A stretch of 64,000 nucleotides of DNA from Effrenium voratum (lineage: Eukaryota; Sar; Dinophyceae; Suessiales; Symbiodiniaceae): positions 2,501 to 66,500 of the forward strand of contig CAUJNA010001478.1 of assembly GCA_963377175.1 (NCBI GenBank), given 5' to 3'. Within the stretch, counting starts at the first letter, position 1; every line of letters starts with the position of its first letter. The translations under genes were made by a program, and so were the position numbers. Shown piece after piece: positions 9,168 to 16,947 of the stretch. The notes beneath the pieces were generated by a model, which saw only the letters and a list, made by a program, of their open reading frames with translations, searched no databases and was not told where the DNA came from.

Positions 9168-10181
9168 TCAACATGTTCGCAGCCGAAATATCTTCCGAGC
9201 GACTCCGGCGTGTCGATCTCGATTGCGGCCTCGATGTTCTTCCAAATTAGCAGTTGGGCCAGCAAGCTTGAGGTCATCTACGTAAACAACCAGCAAAAGC
9301 TTTAGCTCATCATGGAAGAACACACTTTGCCAAATGCCTTTCAACAATGGCCTCCACTTGTTCTTTCGAAGACCAGTCTCGAAATGGTTCTCCCACAAGC
9401 CACCGCTGTCAATATGACCATACAATGCCAAAATCAAAGGTGACAATGGATCATTGTACTTGCCAATCCATTCCTTGGGCCAACGGTCTCGTGGAAGTCT
9501 CACCCATGTAGTGATGCCTTCGAACAGTGCCTGCGTGTATGCCTGCTTTGCATCCCCTTGCTGCTTTCCAAATCCAGGCTGAGATCCGTACAGGTCAACG
9601 ATTTTGCCTGCTTCCATGCTCGCAGGGGAAGAACCAAGTTCGGCAAACATCGCTTGCTCATAGTTCTCATCAACCACACGATTTCCTTCGAAAACAGTTC
9701 TGCCTTTATATTTTCGGCTGGGGTCGCCCACAGCAAGCTCGCTTCCCTTGAGGTAACACGCCTCAAAGATACGGGCTATGTGGGCCTTTTCCCCTTTTGC
9801 CTTGGCTTCAGCAATAACTGTCTTGCATTCTTTCACCCGCGACTCGTCCCAGGTACCTTTGCTTCTTAGCTTCTCCCATTCGACATCCAAAGCCTTCTTT
9901 GCCTCAGGAGTATTTGCGACTTCCGAGCGCGGAATAAGCCTCGCAACTGCTGCAGTCATCAACAAAGCATTGACCAAATCTTCACGATTGTCTTTGATAT
10001 GCTCTTCAATAACTGCAGTGACACATGCTCGATGTTCATGAACAGTCTTCCCTTTTTCGTTGACTGTGACAGGCATCGCAGGGGCAAGCACTTCGGGAAT
10101 AGCTGATGCGACGGCTGCCGGCGACGGGAGCTTTTTGACTATGCCCCCCCTGACCATGAACAGCGTGATTGGGCTGAACAT
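9168..10181 (-). CDS. Element A reverse transcriptase
   Basis: 337 codons of Ty1/copia-type RT. Seen motifs are the conserved region before the palm (VGDPSRKYKGRTVFEGNRV), the first catalytic Asp segment (QQGDAKQAYTQA), LYGHIDSGGLWENH, and the catalytic YVDDLKLAG box near residue 312. The frame enters from a G-rich run (minus strand) at about 10143-10149, so its upstream part lies in another frame, readable as AEEYRKELAKKKEA at about 10251-10210. At the C-terminal end it loses sense after KLAGPTANLEEH, and the sequence passes to the 9002-6447 frame. RT copies the element RNA into DNA in the virus-like particle. Confidence 0.85.
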   Translation of the reverse strand: MFSPITLFMVRGGIVKKLPSPAAVASAIPEVLAPAMPVTVNEKGKTVHEHRACVTAVIEEHIKDNREDLVNALLMTAAVARLIPRSEVANTPEAKKALDVEWEKLRSKGTWDESRVKECKTVIAEAKAKGEKAHIARIFEACYLKGSELAVGDPSRKYKGRTVFEGNRVVDENYEQAMFAELGSSPASMEAGKIVDLYGSQPGFGKQQGDAKQAYTQALFEGITTWVRLPRDRWPKEWIGKYNDPLSPLILALYGHIDSGGLWENHFETGLRKNKWRPLLKGIWQSVFFHDELKLLLVVYVDDLKLAGPTANLEEHRGRNRDRHAGVARKIFRLRTC

Positions 10182-10255
10182 AGACGGCCGTGGCAGCTAC
10201 GTCTGCGGCAGCTGGCTTTGCCTCCTTTTTCTTCGCGAGCTCCTTGCGATACTCC

Positions 10256-12880
10256 TCAGCGACACCTGATTACTGGGGAGGCGACCTGGCGGAGCTGCGG
10301 GCCGACATGGCGTTGGAAGCCAACGTGAAGCGACCATTTTGAGACCGTCTGCAATCTGGTTCGGGCCCAGCGACACCTTGTGGGCCAATACTTGAGGGGC
10401 GAGTTGGCGCAAGAAGATGTCCGTGACGTGGACATGGAGACTGGCGGCGGCAGGGAGGCGGAAGAGCCCGAGGACAGGGTGGCTTTGTCCGCCGCGCAGC
10501 GGGCCTTGGAGCGCTGTGTTGATGTTGCCACCCGGCGCTCGCTGCAGGCACGTGAAGCAGCCGACGACGATATGGTCGAGACGCTGCAGCTGGAGGCGTT
10601 TGACAAGAACCGAATCATGGCCGCGTTGGGCCCTCCCGGCACAGGCAAGACCTTGGTCGTCAACCAAGCACGTTCTTTGGGAGAGGCAAGTTTCCACATG
10701 TCTGATGGAATACCAGGTGGACGACTTGACTTTCGGGCCCTCACCAAACGAAAACCATCCCATTGAAACCCAGGCGGAACTGCCGACCCATCCGGCATGT
10801 GATCAGGATCGTGATCAGCAAGTCCCTCGGCAGGCGCAGGAGGATCTTCCATCAAAACTTCCTCCGGCACGGCTGCTTCGCCAGGCTGCAAATGTGACTC
10901 CGGCTCATATTCCAATTCGTCCGGAGAACATGGCTTGTCGTCGGCAATAGCTTGCTTTGCGGGAAAAACAAACGTCTCATCAAGCAGACTGAACTCATAC
11001 TGCTTGACTCTGAGGGGATTGATGTCACCTGTCCGCAGTTTGTCCGGCAGATTCTTGAGCGGCAATACCAAAATTTCATGTGTGTAGGTAAAGCCAGGTT
11101 GCACATGATAGCCAACAAAAATGCCAACATCCGAAGTGGGCAGAAACTTGGACTGCTTCGAATCGACGCGCTGACGATTGATCCAATACGACAACTTTGC
11201 ACCAAATGGAATCTTCGTGTCAGGAAACTCATCCCCGAAACGCAAAGCCCACGGCGACTTGTCCTTGTCATCTGGAATTGTAACATTGAGAGCAAACGCA
11301 TGGTGTTGAGCTGCCAAAGGCCAAAGCTCAACCGGCAAACCGCTTTGAAACAAATTTGCCCTTGCTCCCTCCAGGATTGTACGGATCTCGCGCTCGATCA
11401 CCCCAGAAGATTGACTGACATATGGCTGGCTCAGGACATGTCTCCAACCCATACTCTTCACCGCAGCTGCAACTTCGCCGGAATTGTCAGAATAGAAAAT
11501 TCCAACGTGGTCATCCGGCTTCGTGAAATGTTGAAATGCACGAACGCAACTGTCAGCATCTTGCCTTGCTGAAGGGTAAAAAAAAGGGAACTGCGTGAAA
11601 ACATCTTTCACAACCAAAGCATTCCACTCACCCTTGAACCCATACGCTTCGTCATGTGAAATAACATGGTCAGCAGTCACATGATCTCCAAATGCTTTTG
11701 CATCCACTGAGGAAGATCCATGTCTGCGACGAGCTTGAGGTGCTTGCATCTTTGCTCGTACACATGTTTCGCAAAACGGATTCTTGGGCCTGTGAGTGAA
11801 AAGATGCTCTTCACTTTTGGCCTCGCGCATCATCATTTCTTTTGAACGCTTGGACATTGGCTTTGGAGCTTCAGCAACCTCAGGGTTGTCCTCCAATTCC
11901 GGATCAAACTCCGGTTCCGGCGGTTCAGCTTCATCAGGGCGCAATGGAAACAAAGCGGCATCCGGCGAATGTCGCCCCCCGCTTGAAGATGAAGGCTCTT
12001 CAACGCCCCCGATCTTCTGATCGGATGCTGCAAGCGCAACAGGCATAGCACATTCAGAAGCTATAACCTCGCACTGATCATCTACATACGGAACTCGCCC
12101 ATCGAGCTTCAATATTACCCATACGAAATCGTACCCCTTCTCCAAGCATCTTTGACCAACGGAAAGAACAGCTGGCGTGCTCGGTAAAACATACGGAGTG
12201 ACGACCTCGTTCAACTGGTCAATGGAGAAGTCCGCAATCTTGTCTGCACAAATTGATCCATTTGCTGTTGAAAGATTGATTGGAGTCAATGCAGGGTTGA
12301 TTCTCTTTTGAAGTGTAACTGCACGCTCTGTGTCAACCAGGTCTTGTTCGCTACCTGCGTCGACAATCCACTGACGAAGCCCTGCTGGTGCTGGCGCGGC
12401 AATCTGCTCCGGCACTTCGTCAAGATTCGTCTCATCATCATCAATCCAACAACCAGGACAATACAAACCGCAATAAATTGGGTCATTGTCATCGTAGTAA
12501 TCGCAAAAGAACCCACAAGGCGCGTTGTAATTTGCCTGCATCAACTCAATAACCCCTTCCAGAATCAAAGCTTTGTCAATAGCATCAATAAGATCTTTGG
12601 GGTCTGAGCCAGGCGCATAACCATCATACCACACTACCTCAGGATCGTTTGGCTTTGGAGCACATGATAGGCACAACCCGTTGGCCTCGATCTCGACGAT
12701 CTCGACATCATCTGCGAATTTGACGCATCTGCTGGTGTTGGAAACATCTGTACTGCAAATGAAAATTGTTTGCCCTGTCCAGTATTGCTCCAAACCTTCA
12801 TCAGGATCCGCCCAGAAATCACAAAAACTTGCTCTTTGCCATTGATATCGGCCTTGGTGATGCGCTGATCCAACAAACAT
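10256..12880 (-). CDS. Element A protease-integrase polyprotein
   Basis: 874 codons. A region with several Cys pairs (CGFFCDYYDDND, CGLYCPGCW) precedes the retropepsin-like domain near residue 170, WIVDAGSEQDLVD, with STANGSICADK and LSVGQRCLEKGY after it. The usual D-T/S-G active site reads D-A-G here. The integrase follows from about 360: HRPKNPFCETCVRAKM (zinc-binding H...CxxC), DHVTADHV (first Asp), GIFYSDNSGEV (second Asp), and SQSSGVIEREIRTI (Glu). The protein is cut at SPKERAW (about 10662). The remaining C-terminal 130 residues are an antisense reading of an inserted gene fragment and are not element protein. Upstream gag-like residues lie in another frame at 12960-12634. Confidence 0.8.
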   Translation of the reverse strand: MFVGSAHHQGRYQWQRASFCDFWADPDEGLEQYWTGQTIFICSTDVSNTSRCVKFADDVEIVEIEANGLCLSCAPKPNDPEVVWYDGYAPGSDPKDLIDAIDKALILEGVIELMQANYNAPCGFFCDYYDDNDPIYCGLYCPGCWIDDDETNLDEVPEQIAAPAPAGLRQWIVDAGSEQDLVDTERAVTLQKRINPALTPINLSTANGSICADKIADFSIDQLNEVVTPYVLPSTPAVLSVGQRCLEKGYDFVWVILKLDGRVPYVDDQCEVIASECAMPVALAASDQKIGGVEEPSSSSGGRHSPDAALFPLRPDEAEPPEPEFDPELEDNPEVAEAPKPMSKRSKEMMMREAKSEEHLFTHRPKNPFCETCVRAKMQAPQARRRHGSSSVDAKAFGDHVTADHVISHDEAYGFKGEWNALVVKDVFTQFPFFYPSARQDADSCVRAFQHFTKPDDHVGIFYSDNSGEVAAAVKSMGWRHVLSQPYVSQSSGVIEREIRTILEGARANLFQSGLPVELWPLAAQHHAFALNVTIPDDKDKSPWALRFGDEFPDTKIPFGAKLSYWINRQRVDSKQSKFLPTSDVGIFVGYHVQPGFTYTHEILVLPLKNLPDKLRTGDINPLRVKQYEFSLLDETFVFPAKQAIADDKPCSPDELEYEPESHLQPGEAAVPEEVLMEDPPAPAEGLADHDPDHMPDGSAVPPGFQWDGFRLVRARKSSRPPGIPSDMWKLASPKERAWLTTKVLPVPGGPNAAMIRFLSNASSCSVSTISSSAASRACSERRVATSTQRSKARCAADKATLSSGSSASLPPPVSMSTSRTSSCANSPLKYWPTRCRWARTRLQTVSKWSLHVGFQRHVGPQLRQVASPVIRCR
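10262..10662 (+). pseudogene. Captured fragment of a P-loop NTPase/helicase-like gene, antisense to element A
   Basis: A GC-rich 0.4-kb block interrupts element A exactly between the integrase tail and the start of RT. On the plus strand it reads DYWGGDLAELRADMALEANVKRPF, one frame change, then NLVRAQRHLVGQYLRGE, AQRALERCVDVATRR and finally a Walker A motif in IMAALGPPGTGKTLVV. The high third-position GC and clean reading indicate a true host-gene exon. It ends just after the Walker A motif. The motif and the preceding helices suggest a superfamily 1 helicase such as a PIF1-like protein, but only the nucleotide-binding start is present, so an AAA-type ATPase is possible. I see no clear target-site duplication. 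Confidence 0.6.
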
Positions 12881-13044
12881 TCCAGCGAAACAGGAAGGTC
12901 TTTTGCATTCTTCGGATCGTAAAGCGCCTTTCGGGGCATCACATGGTGTCGAATAACCATCTCGCCCTTTTTGCTCTGGGATCGCTTTCTCCCTTTTCCC
13001 TTTGGGGTGGGAGACCTACCTCTGCTGGCTCCTTTCTTTGGGAA
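12634..13044 (-). CDS. Element A gag C-terminal remnant
   Basis: A minus-strand frame from about 13044 reads FPKKGASRGRSPTPKGKGRK and then MVIRHHVMPRKALYDP, ending at 12634. The basic SRG/SPTPKGKG tail is the sort of nucleic-acid-binding region found at gag C-termini. The following segment leads, through a frame change near 12850, into the protease-integrase ORF. A stop lies just upstream of 13044, where the junction with element B occurs, so the rest of A's gag between this point and 28093 appears to be missing. Confidence 0.5.
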   Translation of the reverse strand, partial: FPKKGASRGRSPTPKGKGRKRSQSKKGEMVIRHHVMPRKALYDPKNAKDLPVSLECLLDQRITKADINGKEQVFVISGRILMKVWSNTGQGKQFSFAVQMFPTPADASNSQMMSRSSRSRPTGCAYHVLQSQTILR

Positions 13045-13068
13045 CGGTCAACGGTGAACAGTCAGGGG

Positions 13069-14424
13069 TCACTGGCGGCAGTCAATGGTCAAAGTCAGAG
13101 GTGGAAGTCTGTGTCGGTACGGAATCAACCGAAGCATGTAGTTCAACTCCTCGTTCGGGCTCATGATGCTCGGAAACCTTGCTGTTTTCGGTGGGAATAT
13201 GTTGCTCTGCCGGTCGTCGATGATTGCGTCAATATCGACCCATCCACCTTCATCACATTTGAAAGCACTCCCTCGGCAATTGCCGATCTTGTGTCGAAGG
13301 ACTCTGCAAAGATCGTGAGATAGCTGATTTGCTTGATCTTTCGTTGCGAACACAGATTGTTCATCACCGATCTTGCAATGTGGAGCGCTATCGAAGGGGT
13401 AGATGCAGAAGTTGATGCTTTTGCCAAGCTGCATCACATCGATCTGCTCCAAGATGGCGCCCTTGGGGAAGAATTTGGGATCCGTCATTGAAGCGTATGC
13501 CCATGGCATGTAGACGCTACTCACGTCACCAGCCCTCGGGATGTAGCATGGAATGGTGTCACATCCTCGCTCCAACGTCGTTTTGAACGTCCTGTGATCC
13601 CCGCACGGATTGAAGGTAAGGTCTACACCTCCGCATTGTAGTTCACCTCCTTCAGCCGTGTCAGCCATTTCCACCAGGTTGATGGTATAGCTATACATCT
13701 CTATTATTTCTTTCCCCTTTTGTCCCCCTTTCTTGTGTTCTTCGGATGTCGATGATGATGGTTCCTCAACATCCCCCATTTCATCATCCGAGGACACGTG
13801 ATCGCTGCTGAGAAGTTCACGAATCTTCCTCATCGCCTTCTCGTTTCCAGCAGCCTCTTCAAACTTCTTGCAGTCGCCGTCGTGGGCCAAATTCGCGCAT
13901 TTCGCACAAATTCCCTTCTCCTCCATGCACTTCTCCATTGAGTCCAGGAACTTGAGTGCAGCTTTTCGCCCATCAATCACGCGCTGCTTCTTCTCCTCCT
14001 CTTCTTCTTTGGGTTGAGAGCTTCGACTCTGATCTGGCTCTGGGCCGCGATCATCGTCTCCACCCTCTGATGCCTTCCTCTTGGACCCTTGGTTGGCCTG
14101 CTCGATCACCAGAGAATACGGATGCTTGGGCTTGATCGCTTTCATGATGTCCAGCACCTCTTTCGTGGGTACTCCGAGCTGAGCAGAAGGTTTGTTCCGC
14201 TTCCGGTTCTGCCCCGTCGTGTGGCTCACGTTCCCCGCGAGGTGCCGCACGATGGATTGCTCGAACTCCCTCTTGATCTTCCATGCATCTCTCCACAATG
14301 GAAGTTCGTGTTGGAAGTATGACATCACTTCGAAGAATCCCAACACCATCTCGACGACGTCCCCCAAAGACTCTTCATTGGTAGTTTGTCCCAGGAGTTC
14401 ATACATCGTCCCCTGGTCAAGCAC
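13069..14424 (-). CDS. Element B terminal ORF ending in a truncated KptA-like N-terminus
   Basis: 451 codons. Residues 1-120 are helical, followed by a charged Glu/Lys-rich region (EEEEEKKQR) and a Cys-containing segment (CMEEKGICAKCANLAHDGDC, about 165-185) that could bind zinc. Residues about 255-360 form an unrecognised beta-rich domain. Near residue 375 comes LSHDLCRVLRHKIG followed by FKCDEGGWVDIDAII. This matches the N-terminal winged-helix signature of Tpt1/KptA (LS..L..LLRH...LD..GWV.VD.LL), including its first active-site Arg. No QGH, YHGT or VP motifs follow. The reading ends about 50 residues later at the junction with element A. It is thus a second, truncated copy of the module that is complete in A, in a matching relative position. 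Confidence 0.6.
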   Translation of the reverse strand: MLDQGTMYELLGQTTNEESLGDVVEMVLGFFEVMSYFQHELPLWRDAWKIKREFEQSIVRHLAGNVSHTTGQNRKRNKPSAQLGVPTKEVLDIMKAIKPKHPYSLVIEQANQGSKRKASEGGDDDRGPEPDQSRSSQPKEEEEEKKQRVIDGRKAALKFLDSMEKCMEEKGICAKCANLAHDGDCKKFEEAAGNEKAMRKIRELLSSDHVSSDDEMGDVEEPSSSTSEEHKKGGQKGKEIIEMYSYTINLVEMADTAEGGELQCGGVDLTFNPCGDHRTFKTTLERGCDTIPCYIPRAGDVSSVYMPWAYASMTDPKFFPKGAILEQIDVMQLGKSINFCIYPFDSAPHCKIGDEQSVFATKDQANQLSHDLCRVLRHKIGNCRGSAFKCDEGGWVDIDAIIDDRQSNIFPPKTARFPSIMSPNEELNYMLRLIPYRHRLPPLTLTIDCRQ

Positions 14425-15854
14425 ACTCTTGATCCATGACGATCTCTGTCAATCACGTAGATGGAGGTCTTCTCCTCAACCCCTTCAGAATTCCTGCACA
14501 TGACCACATCTCTGCCTGCACACAATTGCCTTCCGTGTTTGTGACCGTAAAACTGTGCCGCTTGATCCACTGTCATGCTCACAAAGCCCACGTGGGACAG
14601 CTCCTTCTTCAATTTGGAATATGCTAGCTCCCGTATAATCGTGGTCATGGCCTGAACATTGTTGACGTTCGCCATGAGATGTTGGAGGTCTGGGATCGCG
14701 ACCTTGCATTCCGCGAATAGTCGCGTGTATATCTTCCTCCCGTTGGTTGACCTCGTGACACCGTTCGTGTCTGCATTCCAGTTCGCGCAACAGTTCACGC
14801 ACGTCTCAGGGTTGAAGGTCGAATTTGACCCGAGCACCTTCGACTTGTTCCTCTGCATTTCATTTCTGCACAGTTCGCAGATGAACTCCTTGAGCTCGGA
14901 GACCGTATACCATCGAAGACGCTGATCATTGGCATCAACGTTCCCAAATGCATCCTGTCCACTGCAACCTTCGCTCTGTCGCTCCTGTTTCCGTCTCGAC
15001 TGAGCGGTGAAGGTCGGCTTGTACTCGAATATCACCTTCGATTCCTCCATGTTCTTCGGGATATTGAACTGAAGGTCAGGCTCATTGATGCAAATCTCCT
15101 CCAGATCATTGACGAACGATAGGCTCGGCGCAAGCACGTCAATGGACTTCTCCACCAACAGCCGCTTCAGGAGGTAATGTTGCAGATTCGAGCTCCCGGG
15201 GATCTTGTAGTTCTTACCCGCAAGTGCATGAGCAACGCGCCACATACGGTCGTTCTCGGTCACCAAAGCGCCTGCCGCCTTGCAGATCTCGCTCACCTTG
15301 TTGGCGATCGTTCCCAAGTCCCCTCTTCCACCATGGAAAGCTACATCGCGGTTCACGCACACAACGACCGTGCCCTTGCATACGTTGACGAGGTCCGATA
15401 TCGCCTTCGACAGGTAGTCAATGATGGTCCTGGTGGTCACCTGCCAACCGCAACCCCTCACGCACACCCAATCGTAGAGCGACATCCAGATGTGCACCGA
15501 CACAGGTGAATCATCCATATCACGCCTCCGTCGTTCGCCGATCAGCTTCTCCAACTTTTCCAATCGGGAGATGATGTTCACCGTATCCGAAGTCGATGAG
15601 ACTAGCTCGCTCGACCCGTAATACGATCTCTCCTCGATGTTCGTCCATCCCTGCTCGTTGACCATCATCTGGAAGGTCTTCGTGCTCCCCTTTGCATTGA
15701 CGGCTCTCAGGGGCCAATCCAGGACCAGGAAGCTCTTCTTCTGAATCATCATGTCACGGATCGTTGCCCCGCCAATGGGACCCCTTCTCTGTTCTCTGAT
15801 GATCTTGATCAACCGTGCAGGTGCGTTGTCAGGGTTCTTCTCTGCCTGAATCAA
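14325..15854 (-). CDS. Element B ORF with degenerate SGNH-like domain and zinc-ribbon-like cysteines
   Basis: 509 codons. KSFLVLDWPLRAV (about 39-51), a long charged helix, then SVHIWMSLYDWVCVRGCGW (about 119-137) and TVVVCVNRDVAFHGG align in order with VVSDSSLAFI, YWSGNELVG and ITILANTEGSYHM of the SGNH-like domain in element A. Here the putative catalytic residues are not kept. From about residue 320 there is FICELCRNEM...ETCVNCCANW, a CxxC...CxxCC pattern that may be a zinc ribbon. The C-terminal 150 residues are helical. The last part leaves frame near 14400 and the sense continues in the 14424-13069 ORF. Homology to element A is by motif order only. Confidence 0.45.
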   Translation of the reverse strand: MIQAEKNPDNAPARLIKIIREQRRGPIGGATIRDMMIQKKSFLVLDWPLRAVNAKGSTKTFQMMVNEQGWTNIEERSYYGSSELVSSTSDTVNIISRLEKLEKLIGERRRRDMDDSPVSVHIWMSLYDWVCVRGCGWQVTTRTIIDYLSKAISDLVNVCKGTVVVCVNRDVAFHGGRGDLGTIANKVSEICKAAGALVTENDRMWRVAHALAGKNYKIPGSSNLQHYLLKRLLVEKSIDVLAPSLSFVNDLEEICINEPDLQFNIPKNMEESKVIFEYKPTFTAQSRRKQERQSEGCSGQDAFGNVDANDQRLRWYTVSELKEFICELCRNEMQRNKSKVLGSNSTFNPETCVNCCANWNADTNGVTRSTNGRKIYTRLFAECKVAIPDLQHLMANVNNVQAMTTIIRELAYSKLKKELSHVGFVSMTVDQAAQFYGHKHGRQLCAGRDVVMCRNSEGVEEKTSIYVIDRDRHGSRVCLTRGRCMNSWDKLPMKSLWGTSSRWCWDSSK

Positions 15855-15867
15855 CGCATTGATGGCT

Positions 15868-16947
15868 TTAGCGCCCGGCGCCCGGAAGGCGCCCCGTGAT
15901 CAAGCATCCTGTCTGAGCACACAAGAACGCATATAGCTGAAGCCATGCCGTGTTGCTCTTGTTCACGTATGAAAGGATGATCTTTTCAGCACTGGTCTTC
16001 TCTTCGAAATGTACCAGCGATGAAGTCAGACTCCTCAGCATGTACTCCCAATATGTCGCGTTCTTCCCCTCGGCGAGACATGGCCCAAACACTGTTTGCA
16101 TGATTGGGTACCCGGTGTTGACGTCAATGTTGAACTTCACGTTGACAGTCGCGCCACCCAGGGTGACACCCCCTTCATATGAGGTGTGTGTCTCGTGTCC
16201 AGCCGTGGCGTTGTTGATCTGCCACCTGTCATCATCACCGCCAGAGTTCATTCGGAAGATGGAGTCTATAATCTCGTTGTCAATCTTGTTGGCACCGCCT
16301 GCAGACGACCATCCACCTGAAGCTCCCTGCTGTGGGTTTGACCCGCCAGAGGTTCTTTGTCTTTGCCCAGAGCTGGACGACGATTTCTGCTGTCGCTCTG
16401 TCTTCTGCGGTGGCTCAGTCTTCGATGAGCCCATCACCCACCATGTCGGTTCTTCGCCTTCCGCGAAGTCCTCAGGGTACCTCTCCAGCTCCCTGTCCCC
16501 CTCATCGTAGGTGCAGTAGTTGTTCTGGTCGAAGTTGTTCACATGCCCCTTTGCTGCCTCTTTCTCGATTTCCTTCAGCCAATTGACCCACTTGCGCCGA
16601 TCCTGGTTCTCAGCAGCCCTGTCGGCCGCATGCGGCGCTAAGCTGATGGAGTTGATGTTCATTGCAGGCAATGTGGACTTGTAGATCATCTCAATGCACC
16701 ACAAGAAGTTTCTTGCAGCCTCGATCTCCCAGTACAGGTCCTTCAGCTCAGACTTGTGCGATCGAAAGCAGACTTTGTACGATTGATCCGAAATGTTCCT
16801 CTCTCCGACCAATGGCTGCAACCTCCTCAAGATGAAGGATACACACATGAGTGAGTTCACCGCCCCGATGCACGCGTCTGAGATGTCTTTGGGGATTGAC
16901 CCGCAAATCATCCCAGCGCAACAGGTTGTGTTGATGAGCATGCTCAT
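15868..16947 (-). CDS. Element B extra ORF, C-terminal part, unknown
   Basis: 359 codons that continue, after a frame change near 16950, from the second half of the 18856-16748 frame. It starts with a Cys-rich helical part (INTTCCAGMICGS) and continues through a charged region (RRKWVNWLKEIEKEAAKGHV). A Gln/Ser/Gly-rich linker (about residues 185-220) is followed by a beta-rich C-terminal domain (VTLGGATVNVKFNIDVNTGY). No known domain is recognised. Element A has nothing equivalent at this place, so it is either an acquisition specific to B or a module lost from A. It ends just before the ORF holding the degenerate SGNH-like domain. Confidence 0.45.
   Translation of the reverse strand: MSMLINTTCCAGMICGSIPKDISDACIGAVNSLMCVSFILRRLQPLVGERNISDQSYKVCFRSHKSELKDLYWEIEAARNFLWCIEMIYKSTLPAMNINSISLAPHAADRAAENQDRRKWVNWLKEIEKEAAKGHVNNFDQNNYCTYDEGDRELERYPEDFAEGEEPTWWVMGSSKTEPPQKTERQQKSSSSSGQRQRTSGGSNPQQGASGGWSSAGGANKIDNEIIDSIFRMNSGGDDDRWQINNATAGHETHTSYEGGVTLGGATVNVKFNIDVNTGYPIMQTVFGPCLAEGKNATYWEYMLRSLTSSLVHFEEKTSAEKIILSYVNKSNTAWLQLYAFLCAQTGCLITGRLPGAGR

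Noticed and set aside
10256..10662. C-terminal 130 residues of the element A integrase frame
   Set aside because: They are the antisense reading of an inserted plus-strand gene fragment with a Walker A motif, not integrase.
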